The translations under genes were made by a program, and so were the position numbers. From Aphidius gifuensis (Eukaryota; Arthropoda; Insecta; Hymenoptera; Braconidae): a stretch of DNA of 64,000 nt. The stretch's first letter is position 1, and the number at the start of each line of letters is the position of its first letter. This document shows, in pieces, positions 44,910 through 53,942 of this stretch. Below the pieces are notes generated by a model. It had not been told where the DNA came from, made no database searches, and saw only the letters and a list, made by a program, of their open reading frames with translations. The stretch covers positions 17,392,673 to 17,456,672 of the forward strand of contig NC_057793.1 of NCBI RefSeq assembly GCF_014905175.1, written 5' to 3'.

Positions 44910-45806
44910 GATTATCAGCATCATCCGAAAAATATTCATCAACAAGATTTTCATTATTATTATTTTTTTTGTCATTATTTCCACTTGCATCTACTGCCAA
45001 AAGATGTATTGTTTGACTGTCGCAAATATTATCACTTAAAAATATAGGAGCAATTATACTTTTTGTTGGATTATTATTAACTATTGCGTAAACATTAATT
45101 TTTAAATTATTCAACCTTTCAAATTTTGGTATGTCTTGCAATTTCATTGGAAAAGATATTCCATCATACGTTAACACTGTACTAAAATGTGGATACGAGC
45201 TTACACAAGATACGTTTGCTTGCACCGGACATAACGCTGCAGTTACTGACCACAAAAAACAGAAGCTATCTTTATTTTTTACATTGATAACAGCTTTTTT
45301 TTTCTTTATATCATGAGGCATTTCAATGAACGTAGAAACTCCTCCTCTTAATGGTTGATATCTGCATACAGTAAAAATAATGCTTTGAATTTTTCTGAGA
45401 CTCCAACCAGAAATACTAAGATTGAACTCTTCAATTTTTTTCAATAATGGATCAAAAAAGTGCTCGTCAAACCACTCATCAAGATTTGTTGTTGGGAGTA
45501 TAACTGCATTTTTTGTTACGAAAGATTTTATTTCTTTTACTTCTTTATCATCTTTAAGAACCTCATACTCACAATGCAAACATGAATTCATTTTGAGATT
45601 AATTTTTTTCTTTAAAAAATTTTTTAGTTTTCCGATAACAACAGTTTTAGAATCTCTTAAAAAATCCTCTATTTTAATATGATAGAGATTTGTTATACTT
45701 CCGGTTATTATATTACCTTTAAAAATATTATTCAAATCACTCCATTTCACTCTATTACCTAACACCGGTTCATGTTCGTTAGTAGTGTACATGTGACAGT
45801 TCTGGC
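41268..45806 (-). pseudogene. Family B DNA polymerase, Polinton 1, interrupted
   Basis: Segments 43477-45806, 42859-43517 and 41268-41727 (minus) make one polymerase. The N-terminal part has a DSFCFLWSV region and a CxxC/H zinc finger (ICDRCLNHF). The exonuclease motifs are YADLECI, NLSGYDSHF and YLKTDVLLLAD. An HNH/endonuclease VII-like insert (CHICEETF ... HDHYSGKYRGPAHARCN) precedes them. Polymerase motifs are FDVNNLYGAGM, NNSVYGKTM and MDTDS. Lesions are a frameshift near 43505, a 1131-bp hAT insertion at 41728-42858, loss of the C-terminus at the SINE and loss of the N-terminus near 45806. In the family it replicates the element by protein priming. Confidence 0.85.
41728..42858. mobile_element. 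Non-autonomous hAT element inside PolB-1
   Basis: The ends CAGTGTTGCCAGA / CAGCGTTGCCAGA are inverted repeats. The flanks GGTTTTGG (41720-41727) and GGTTTTGC (42859-42866) form an 8-bp duplication with one mismatch, and the PolB frame resumes exactly across it. GTGCCTC repeats lie inside both ends. The centre has a long hairpin (42209-42320 against 42352-42460) of the CTAAGGAATT family also present in the hAT MITE at 7492. No transposase. Confidence 0.8.
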
Positions 45807-46130
45807 TCCCCCCCACAAAACCCGCGACCCCCTGCTGTGATCCGTGGTTGATTTCGCGGAATCCGCGGATATCGCCCCAAGGGGTCCGCGAATTAATTTA
45901 ATTGGGTCAAATCTCCCAGGGGTCCTCGAATTAATTTAATTGAGACAAATCTCCCCGGGGAGTCCTCGGATTAATTAATTAGGTCAATTAATTAATTAAT
46001 TAGGTCAAATCGCCATGGGGGGTCTGATTTTTCATAAGACGCCATATTTGTTTTTTTATAAGACGCCATATTGGATTTTTTAAATGTCATCTTTGGTTTT
46101 TGAAAGACGCCATCTTGTGTAATTATTATT
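45807..46130. repeat. GC-rich tandem repeats at the broken end of Polinton 1
   Basis: Three to four copies of a GGGGTCCKCGAATTAATTTAATTGGGTCAAATC unit (45875-46020) are followed by three to four of an about 28-bp TAAGACGCCATATTTGTTTTTT unit (46033-46115). The GC-rich block is unlike its surroundings. It replaces the N-terminal part of PolB-1. Confidence 0.65.
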
Positions 46131-46151
46131 ATTATAAATGAAAAAAAAATA

Positions 46152-46215
46152 TTTTCCCTAACCGGGATTTGAACTCGGACCTTTCACATGAGAGTTTGGC
46201 ACGCTATCCCCTGAA
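46152..46215 (-). tRNA. tRNA-like fragment
   Basis: The minus strand shows box B (GAGTTCAAATCCC) and a 3' TTAGGGAA...TTTT end, but no matching 5' acceptor strand. A decayed tRNA or SINE. Confidence 0.4.
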
Positions 46216-46285
46216 ACAAACAAGAGATTATGCTATTCCCTGTCGGTAAAAGAATATTCCTTCAAATATTATTCAATGAAAATCG

Positions 46286-46384
46286 CCTTCGATAGCTCAG
46301 TTGGTAGAAGCGATGGACTGTAATTGGTTTAATTAAAATATGAGAGATATCCAGAGGTCGCTGGTTCAAATCCGGCTCGAAGGA
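46286..46384 (+). tRNA. tRNA-Tyr(GTA): tRNA-Tyr (GTA) with intron
   Basis: The 7-bp acceptor stem CCTTCGA/TCGAAGG is perfect and followed by discriminator A and a T-run terminator (46388-46400). Box A (TAGCTCAGTTGG) and box B (GGTTCAAATCC) are canonical. The anticodon GTA lies in GGACTGTAA and is followed by a roughly 24-base intron (about 46324-46347) before ATCCAG, as in metazoan tRNA-Tyr. One extra A in the D-arm (GTAGAAGCG) is unusual and may weaken it. Confidence 0.85.
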
Positions 46385-46442
46385 ATATTTTTTTTTTTTC
46401 CATTTTATAATAAAATAATGTTGATGGAATTAAAAAAAAAAA

Positions 46443-46524
46443 AATTTGTCTTGATGATGGTTCGAACTGAGGACCAATCATTTTATAGGTTGGAACCTTA
46501 GCTCTTGCATCATCAAGACAAATT
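46443..46524 (-). tRNA. tRNA-like sequence inside a 17-bp inverted repeat
   Basis: AATTTGTCTTGATGATG (46443-46459) and its exact complement (46508-46524) bracket a tRNA-like core with box B AGTTCGAACC and a plausible anticodon arm. The stem is longer than an acceptor stem, so it is probably a tRNA-derived repeat. Confidence 0.4.
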
Positions 46525-46665
46525 ACAGAAAGTATTGTAAGTAATTTCAATATTTCATCATCATCTATTCGATGTTTGTAAAATAAGTCGTAGAGGGGGT
46601 AAAAATGGTAGGAGTAAATAAGAAGTGGAAGGGATAGAAAAAAGAGGGGAGTGGTTACTCAGGGG

Positions 46666-46701
46666 TATAAAAAGAATATCATCAGTTTAGAACTGGTCAC
46701 T
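46666..46701 (+). promoter_or_regulatory. Core promoter of the exonuclease-like gene
   Basis: TATAAAAA at 46666-46673, TCACT initiator with A at 46699 (33 bases from the first T), ATG at 46743. Confidence 0.55.
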
Positions 46702-46742
46702 ATACAGTTGAGTTGAGCTGAGTTGATATATATTAAAACAAA

Positions 46743-47561
46743 ATGTCAGCATTTATTGATTTTCAAGGATTTCAAGAACCTCAAGGTTTATTTGTTGTAA
46801 AAGAGTTGGTTATCCAACCTATAAATTCAAGATCTTCACCAACTATAAAAATATTCAAACCACCTTGTGAAAAATCACGTCTAACTGAAGAATATAAAAA
46901 AATTGTGGATAACTGTGAAAAAAATTATCATGGGATATCTTGGGAAGCTGGTTGTGATCAATATAATAACGTATCAACAATAATCATTGAAGAATTAGTT
47001 GGAAAGTTTAATTATTTATTTGTCAAAGGTGAAGATAGAAAAAAATGGTTAACATTTATTTTACGTTTTAATCCAATGACAATTTTCAATTTAGAAGACC
47101 TAGGATGTCCAGATATAAAAATATTAGAGATGGAACATCCAGCAATAAGACATGTGAATTCACATCCTTTATGCAGTTCTTACAAATGTGCATATGAAAA
47201 TGCACAGAGATACAAATACTGGTATATTAAAAAATTTTCAACAAGAGCCAACATGAAAAAATCCATTTTACATTTTTGCGCAGTTGAAAATATAACTGAC
47301 TTGACACAAAAAGATATTGCTGCACTTCCAGTGATGGCTATTATAAAATTTGCATCACATCAAATTGATGAAATTTGGGAAAAATTATCAGTAGAACAAC
47401 GTTCAAATCCAACAATTTCAAAATTAAAACGATGTAAAAAACATCCAATACAAAATGATTGTGAAGATGAAGTTGGAATATCTTATTATGTACTAGAAAA
47501 AGATTGTTTAAAATGTAAAAAAGGAACTGATAATGGAGAATTAAATTTTATTAATGAATAA
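46743..47561 (+). CDS. Polinton-associated exonuclease-like protein (DEDD fold suspected)
   Basis: Intact 272-codon frame with a well-placed TATA promoter. The layout (VVKELVIQ opening strand, IKIFKPPCEKSRLT, YHGISWEAGCDQYN, then FVKGEDRKKWL and a C-terminal HPLCSSYKCAYENAQRY with conserved Cys/His) matches a family that accompanies insect Polintons and resembles DEDDh exonucleases (RNase H-like). The usual first catalytic D-x-E is not evident: KEL occupies that place, so it may be inactive. The C-terminal Cys residues (CKKH, DCLKCKK) could bind zinc. A role in processing or host silencing is speculation. Confidence 0.6.
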   Translation: MSAFIDFQGFQEPQGLFVVKELVIQPINSRSSPTIKIFKPPCEKSRLTEEYKKIVDNCEKNYHGISWEAGCDQYNNVSTIIIEELVGKFNYLFVKGEDRKKWLTFILRFNPMTIFNLEDLGCPDIKILEMEHPAIRHVNSHPLCSSYKCAYENAQRYKYWYIKKFSTRANMKKSILHFCAVENITDLTQKDIAALPVMAIIKFASHQIDEIWEKLSVEQRSNPTISKLKRCKKHPIQNDCEDEVGISYYVLEKDCLKCKKGTDNGELNFINE

Positions 47562-48153
47562 ATGATGCAAAACCAAATTTTTGAAAGTTGTTAATTTTTT
47601 TAGAATTATCCTTCCTTCCTTCAAATATAAGATATAAAAAAAATAAATAAAGATTTAGTTTGTATAATAAAATAATAGAAACAAGTTTCAACAAGTTAAA
47701 CATGTTTGAACAGGAAAAAAAAAAAATACTGACTAGATTTAATTGTTATAAAAATTGATGAATCATCTGACAACAATGGATTAAATTTTAGAAAATATAC
47801 TGAAACATGTTCAAACAGGAATTATTAGCTTTTCTCAAAAGAATATTTTTCACATCTATTGTTATAAATTCCAGAAAAAAGATTAAAGGATTAAGAGATT
47901 AGAATAATAGAAAGTAAAAACTATTTTCTAAGAAGAAAAAAATTTTAGTCGGAATAAGCATCACCTGGTTTTCCTTCCCCCACATAATATCAACCAATCA
48001 CAACGTTCCCCCACTCTTAAAAAACTTATAGTAGGGATAAGCATAACCTGTTTTTCCCTTCTCCCACAAAATATTAACCAATCACAACGTTCCCCCACTC
48101 TTAGTGGAAAGAGGAAAGGGAACTTTTTCGTTGGTGGGGGACCTGAGATTTAG
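47562..48153. repeat. Upstream region of small gene 2 with an about 81-bp tandem duplication
   Basis: The block GGAATAAGCATCACCTG...CAACGTTCCCCCACTCTTA (47945-48022) is repeated at 48027-48103. It directly precedes the TATA box at 48154, so it may be a duplicated enhancer-like segment. A short inverted pair (AACATGTTTGAACAGGAA type) lies at 47698-47822. Confidence 0.55.
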
Positions 48154-48340
48154 TATATATTCTCGTGCACAGAGACTAAGCATCACTCATCGTTCAGTCC
48201 ATCAGCTGTAGTGCGCCCAGTCTTAGAAACCAACAAGTAAGTTTAACCATATATTTATAAATTTTTATTAACTTATCAATACTTTCAATGTTTTTCAATT
48301 ATGTATTTTGTTAACTAAAAAATAACTTTTCCATTTACAG
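48154..48340 (+). promoter_or_regulatory. Core promoter, leader exon and 104-bp leader intron of small gene 2
   Basis: TATATAT at 48154, TCACT initiator (A at 48185), donor GTAAGT at 48237 and acceptor TTTACAG ending 48340, ten bases before the ATG. The same design precedes small gene 1 (33029-33195). Confidence 0.6.
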
Positions 48341-48349
48341 ATATTAAAA

Positions 48350-48691
48350 ATGGGTTTTGCAAAAGCAAAAAAACTTCAAAAAGCTAACGAACGCAAATCA
48401 TTGAAAGATTTGAAAAGAAAAGTAGTTTATAAAATTACTAAAGTAGCGAGATTTCCAACATCAAAGTATGGTTCAGCGCTAACAGTTAAAATCAACAATG
48501 AAAATTATGCATATCTACCAAAAAGATTTGCTACACATTTTAATCAAGATGATCAAGAATTTAAGGAGCTAGAAAATGCTGTCAAGAAAGGAACACTAAC
48601 CATGGTTCTTGATGGTGAAAATAACCAAGATGTAATATTAGATGATAGTACATATGATCTACGTGATTTCGATGATGATGAGGAAATGTGA
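48350..48691 (+). CDS. Small basic Polinton protein, single-domain form
   Basis: The intact 113-codon frame opens with a Lys-rich stretch, then KVVYKITKVARFPTSKYGSALTVKINNENYAYLP, a short helix and a TLTMVLDGENNQDVIL strand, closing with an acidic tail. The core matches each half of the two-domain protein at 33196-33907. AATAAATAAATAAA follows the stop. Likely a small nucleic-acid-binding protein by charge pattern, but no family is recognised. Confidence 0.65.
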   Translation: MGFAKAKKLQKANERKSLKDLKRKVVYKITKVARFPTSKYGSALTVKINNENYAYLPKRFATHFNQDDQEFKELENAVKKGTLTMVLDGENNQDVILDDSTYDLRDFDDDEEM

Positions 48692-48771
48692 ATAAATAAA
48701 TAAATAAATACACTAAATCAAATTATTTTCGTTTGTTTTTTATTTAATTAAAACCATAGGTTACAATTAAT

Positions 48772-49929
48772 TTATGTTAACTTATGTACTATTTCACTTA
48801 TTGGTCTATATTCAATTATTTTATCATGTAAAATTAAGCAATATGCTGTCGTTCCTTGAGGAAAATTTTCTTTTGATTCAAATTCCAAGCGTACATCTAC
48901 AGCACCAGTTTTCGAAAACTCATTTTGTTTACTACAATCAATAACAATTAATGGAGATTTTTTAATGAAATTATCTTTTGTTACTAAATCTATTTTTGAG
49001 CCATAGTAAGACTCTGCAAAATTAGCATACATATCATATAATAAAGCAAATTGATTTTTTTCAATATCAAGATTCAAATTCCCATATGGAAAAATATGAG
49101 AATTAAGATAAAGTTTAACATTTGTTATTTTACAATGATCAAAATGTGTTACATCTTTTTGCCAATCATTTTTTCTATTTGATTAAAAACCAAGAATAAC
49201 ATAACGTGGCTTTTCCAGTTGAGTTGCAGTTTTCACTGTCCATATATGATGAGTTGTTTGTGGCAGCAATCGATACTCATATAAGTCCCAACTTCTAAAT
49301 CCAGAAGAAATGACAGGATCTTTTTGTATATATTTCATTATATCAATTTTATTTTTATTTGATAACATTATATATGGTACAAGCCATTCAATTTTTGTAA
49401 GTTTTAAATCAAATTCTGGCATATTCTCATTATCTCGTACGATCGCATTAATATTTGAACGTGATCGGATCATAATGAGTTCATGTTTCGCATTGACAAT
49501 TATTTTTTGATAATCTTCAGCAAAGCCAAAAATCATATTTAATGGAACGCATATATCAAAATATCCATCATCATTTATCAATTTCATACCATTTTGATTT
49601 ATCCACTCTGCATTTTCATAATTCATTCTTGAACTTAATGATAAATAATTTTTCATTGTAGATGTTATACCAACATTCTTTGATTTATCAATTAAAACTC
49701 CATTTAATTCATAACGCATTTCATCAAACAAAAAACACATAGCATTATTTACTAATGTTAAAGATAAAATATTAGCAAGTGGATCTTCTGCATTTGCAGC
49801 AGCACGTTGTTGCGTTAATTTTCACCATTAAGAATAATTGATTGACTGATGAGCATGTAGCTCATAGTTGGATATTTCATTGTTAAATTGAACTGGCGCG
49901 TTTATATCGAAAATATTTTCAACACTCAT
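48772..49929 (-). pseudogene. Major capsid protein, Polinton 2
   Basis: ATG 49929 starts MSVENIFDIN and an ELHAHQ landmark. After about 30 codons there are stop codons and an apparent internal deletion of roughly 35 codons relative to copy 1 before LVNNAMCFLFDEMRYELNGV. A TAA at 49183-49185 follows WTVKTATQLEKPRYVILGF, yet the same frame continues to the C-terminal block (FPYGNLNLDIEKNQFALLYDMY) and ends at 48772. This copy preserves the C-terminal jelly-roll that copy 1 lacks. Confidence 0.8.
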
Positions 49930-50063
49930 TTTTGACGTGTAAAACAATTAAGACAGGTAATATTTATCCAATTAAAGTTCCAAATTTTTTTTTTTACTTT
50001 CAGAGCTAGACTCTGCAGGTAATTTATATTTTTAGGTGTCAACTTCTTGACTACTCGATTCAG

Positions 50064-50099
50064 ACTGACTAGAGGTGTCCATGATGTGCTGCTTTTATA
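50064..50099 (-). promoter_or_regulatory. Core promoter of major capsid gene 2
   Basis: On the minus strand TATAAAAG begins at 50099 and TCAGT has its A at 50066 (33 bases), the same spacing as at major capsid gene 1. Confidence 0.5.
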
Positions 50100-50146
50100 C
50101 GATGACCCACGTTTTATTGCGCGTGAATTAAAGCAAATTCCCATTC

Positions 50147-50777
50147 CTATGATTTTACATGTAACGTAATGGTTATTGTTTTACTACGAAAATTCACTAA
50201 TTTACCGTTTTGATCAACAATTTTTAGTTGTAAATGATCAATGGTTTTAACAGTAATTGGTAAATAGATTGGATTAGCTGGTACTTCAATTATTTTATAA
50301 CCAGGTGGTAAAGCAGGAAAGAAGTTATGTATTGTATGAACTTTTTGTTGATTCACGTAAGCTCTTGTTGTAATGTTGCACTCGATTCTCAATGTATTCA
50401 CTTTTGAAATATTAACCTCGGTGTAAATCCTAGTAAACGTGCTGGTGATTTTGGTTTTACAAAATCAATATCTCTTTCACTTGTAATATATAAATGTAAA
50501 GTATTTTTATCATATGTAATTTTGATTCGATATTTTTCTAAGTAAGCAGCTAAATCATCTATTTCATAACTTCCAGTTGGTATTCCAATTTTATCATAAC
50601 TGTCAAAATATAAAATTATATTATTTTCATGATCGATATTTGGCAATGAATTAAATGATAAAAATGAAATTAGTGCTAATGAATAATTTTATCACTTGAT
50701 AATTGTATTGGTGGAAAGTAATCAGTTTTTAAGACTGAAGATTTACCTGTGAGAGTTAAAGTAAATGTATCGTTCAT
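50147..50777 (-). pseudogene. Penton-like capsid protein, Polinton 2
   Basis: ATG 50777 starts MNDTFTLTLTGKSS. A frameshift near 50685 and another near 50400 divide it into three pieces. Together they cover GSYEIDDLAAYLE, ARLLGFTPR and the conserved KVHTIHNFFPALPPGYKIIEVP block. Homologous throughout to 38800-39492, but broken at different places, so the two copies decayed independently. Confidence 0.75.
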
Positions 50778-50825
50778 TCTCAAGGTCGATAAATAACTAA
50801 TTGGAAATTTTCTTTTCCTTTGCTT

Positions 50826-51186
50826 TTATAGTTTTCCGGTGAGAAATGCGAGACATAAATGTCCACAGTTATACGTATTCCAATCTTGATAACGTTTATG
50901 ATTATAATTGATGCTACCGATTGAGATGACTTACAAGATCTTTCGGTGGTTGTAAGTTGCCAAAACTATCAAAGTATATTGCTGGATTTTCATTGAGTTT
51001 TTTATATGCTACCCAATGTGTTCCAGGATTTCTTTTATAATCTAAATTAATGATTCCACACTCTCGTTTCCAAGGTCCATCTTTTAGCAGATCATTTCGC
51101 ATAAAAACTTTACGAAAATTAACAATTTTTGATTGCTTAGCAAATTTTATTAAATCACCGTCAGTTAAAGCTCTTTGTGGTAGCAT
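50826..51186 (-). pseudogene. Adenain-like protease, Polinton 2
   Basis: The frame opens MLPQRALTDGDLIKFAK; His (GTHWVAY) and Asp (YFDSFG) are intact. A frameshift near 50918 precedes the NCGHLCLAFL block that holds the catalytic Cys. The ATG overlaps the minor capsid stop (TGATG), as in Polinton 1. Confidence 0.75.
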
Positions 51187-52131
51187 CAGTTGAAGTTTTT
51201 TGGAGACAGATAAAGTTACATACCGCTTTTATGTGGTGTTAAATAAAGTCCTTTTCCAATGGCGAACGATTTCATTATTTTATTATGTCGCTTATTTTCA
51301 TTCAATTGTTCTTTACTTGTCTTTACTGCATTGATAGCTTTGATAACATCAGATGCTCCACCAACTCACCCACCTAATGCTGATATAGCTATGAAAATCG
51401 GGATTAAAAGTGGTAGTGCACCACCAATATGTTTAGCAACTGGTAAAACTCTAGGTACTGTAATAGCTTTCTCGCCACCATTTGTTTTGAAAGCTGCTCT
51501 CGCACCATTTATCGCTGATTTAATTGCAACTGATGAACTATTTCATTCGAGGGATCAAGAAAACTATTTGATCCCTTCATTGCTTTTTTTGCTGCTTGTA
51601 CGATTTTTGAGAATGATATTTTCTTTTTTGTTGATTTCTTTTTTTTAACTGCACGTTTTTTATTTTTTATTAATTTTCCTCTAGTCTTTTTTTTTGATTT
51701 TTTTATTTTTCAATGAAGATAATGGTTTTTTTTTCTTCGTACATTTCTTTTTCTTTTTCTCAGTAACACAACCCATACCAAATTTCGATTTTACTTTCAT
51801 TGCTCCAGTAACGAATGTAGCTGCTGCTCTCTCACTTAAACTTGCGTCTTTGAAAAAAATAAGTTTAGCTGCTTCACGAGCTAAAATATCATCTTGCCTT
51901 GATATCGTTGCGACTTTTCGATTAAACAATATCGTGGTTTTTACAAGCTGCGTCTAAAGGATTAATGCCCGGATCCTCTCTCGTAAACGTTTTTCTAATT
52001 TGGTACCTGGTCCGCAATATGAATAACCAAGTACATGGAGTTCGAATGGTAATTTGTTAATTATTTTATTGAGTATTCCTTTTCCACGACGTTTTTTGTT
52101 TTTTTGTCTTTTTTGATGGATGCTCAATCAT
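51186..52131 (-). pseudogene. Minor capsid protein with PLA2 domain, Polinton 2
   Basis: ATG 52131 (MIEHPSKK), as in copy 1 (MIEHQ). Frameshifts near 52090, 51970 and 51690 and several stops break it. The calcium loop (YCGPGTKLEKRL) and catalytic CKNHD are readable in different frames. The hydrophobic segment (LPLLIPIFIAISALGG) and the KGLYLTPHKSG terminal motif remain, with a TAA at 51216-51218. Clearly a dead relative of 37468-38403. Confidence 0.7.
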
Positions 52132-52143
52132 AGTTTATGACAG

Positions 52144-52194
52144 ACTGATTTTCTTTGGTATAAAACGGTTGGACTTATATGATTTGAGCTTAGT
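52144..52194. promoter_or_regulatory. Divergent core promoters, minor capsid (-) and ATPase (+)
   Basis: Minus: TATAAG begins at 52179, TCAGT A at 52146 (33 bases). Plus: TATAAAAC begins at 52159, TTAGT A at 52192 (33 bases). The two overlap in a compact 50-bp divergent promoter. Confidence 0.5.
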
Positions 52195-52204
52195 GCTCAT
52201 TACG

Positions 52205-52921
52205 ATAGAATACCGGAAACAAGCTCTAAAATTACCTGTTATAAACTTTGATATAATTACATCAAGAAGTGGTAATGGTTTAATAGAAAAACGTCATGGA
52301 GATTTACTACCAAATACAATAAGATGTGCGATAATTGGAGGAAGTAATTGTAGTAAAATGAACGTTTTAATGAGTTGAATTGTTGATCCAAATGATTTAC
52401 GATTTGCAAATATTTATATTTATAGTAAATCATTATACCAACCAAAATATCAATATTCAGAAAAGTGACTAGAACCACTTGAAGAAATAAATTATTATAA
52501 ATTTTCTGACAACGATCAAGTCGTACCAGTTGACGAAGCAAAACCAAATTCTTTGTTTATATTTGACGACGTTGCAACTGAAAAGCAGGACCATACTAAA
52601 GCATTTTTTTGTATGGGAAGACATAAAGCTGTTGATTCATTTTATTTATGTCAATCATATGCGCGAATACCTAAACATTTGATACGTGATAATATTAATT
52701 TTCTGATTATCTTTCCACAAGAAGATACGAATCTAAAGCATATACATCACGATCATGTTAACATTGATATGGAGTATAGTAAATTCCGTCAGATGTGTGT
52801 GGATTGTTGGAAAGAAAAATATTGCTTTCTGTGTATCGATAAAGATAGAGATATAGATAAAGGAAGATATAGAAAAAATTTTGACTGCTTCATAACTATA
52901 AATAACAAAACGATTTGTTAA
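52205..52921 (+). pseudogene. Packaging ATPase, Polinton 2
   Basis: Aligned with copy 1, the start codon has become ATA (52205-52207). In-frame TGA stops occur at 52376-52378 and near 52466. The P-loop reads GGSNCSKMN where copy 1 has GPSNSGKTN, losing Walker A residues. The Walker B part (NSLFIFDDVATEKQD) and the SQSYARIPKHLIRDN-like block remain. Inactive. Confidence 0.8.
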
Positions 52922-52958
52922 ATTTTCTTAGTTAATTGTAAAATCGCAAAGGATCAAC

Positions 52959-53905
52959 ATGCCTCTTTGTGAGCAAGAACTAGTTGATGAAACGAAATTT
53001 TTAAGTGAAATTGAAAAAGTGCAAGATGTTATTCGTAAAAAATATCAATTGATAAAATTAGGGAAAGAGAATATAACCGAAGCTGCGAATGAATATCTTA
53101 AACCTGTTGTTACACCGCTCAACAAATTAGCTGCACAACTACCAACAACAACAACGAACAATAAAACATCATTAATTGATGATAAATCATTTCCGGATGA
53201 AAAAAATACGAATGATAAAAAAAAAATAATAATTCAACACATGAGGACAATTATAGTACTTCTGATATTGAAGAATCAATTTATGAACAAGAAGGTGAAT
53301 ATGATACTGCTGATGAAGGTGAGGAAACATTTGTGGAAGAATCAAATAAGGATTTAATAGATGATTACTTAGAAGAAATCAATAGTATACAGTGGGATAA
53401 AGATTATGGTGTAAAAAAAGTGAAATCCAACTACAAAATTGGAAATGCCAAAATATTCTTTAACGATGATAAATTAAATATTTTTGATACATCTTACAAA
53501 ATAACACCTGGATTAATGGAATTATTATTTATGAAGTCACCGGACAGAAGAACTATCACTGATATTGATGAAAAGAATTATAATGAAATTATTAATAATA
53601 CAAACGCACATCATCAATACCACAGCTCTGATAAACCAATAAAAAGTCCAGCATCACAAAAATATATTGATTTTATTGCAACTCATAATAATAATGAACA
53701 TTATGGTACTGGATTATTACCAACGGTTATGACTCTTAGAAAAAATAATCCAACTAGAGTCAATTATATTTACTGGGATAATCCGAATGAACTTGTTGAT
53801 CGATTACGATTATTAGTAGCATCGAGAGCAGCTGGTAATCCGAATCATGATAATGAGATCATGTCAATTATTGAAGAGTTAAGAGAATGTGGAATAATAT
53901 ATTAA
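52959..53905 (+). pseudogene. DUF8207-like Polinton protein, Polinton 2, same -1 frame change
   Basis: ATG 52959 opens the helical N-terminus (SEIEKVQDVIRKKYQLIKLG). At a ten-A run (53217-53226, then TAATAAT) the reading must move -1 to continue through the acidic linker (EGEYDTADEGEE) into the C-terminal domain (TPGLMELLFMKSP, YWDNPNELVDRLRLLVASRAAGN, SIIEELRECGII) ending 53905. No other lesion is visible. The site corresponds to the A-run at 36262-36269 in copy 1. Confidence 0.65.
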
Positions 53906-53942
53906 TATAAAAAATCAGTCTGTATACATCTGTCAGTGAACT

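Larger units (their letters stand above)
33029..45806. mobile_element. Polinton/Maverick element 1 (adintovirus-like), decayed
   Basis: Gene order: small protein (+), integrase (-), coiled-coil protein (-), DUF8207-like (-), ATPase (-), PLA2/minor capsid (+), protease (+), penton-like (+), major capsid (+), PolB (-). This is the diagnostic Polinton gene set, with capsid genes indicating a viral lifestyle in the ancestor. Lesions in integrase, ATPase, penton, major capsid and PolB make it inactive. The right end breaks off inside PolB at GC-rich repeats (about 45806). The element's terminal inverted repeats are not recognisable. Confidence 0.85.

Noticed and set aside
51259..51648. Plus-strand ORF opposite the minor capsid gene
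   Set aside because: Antisense shadow of the conserved hydrophobic C-terminal region of the PLA2/minor capsid pseudogene.
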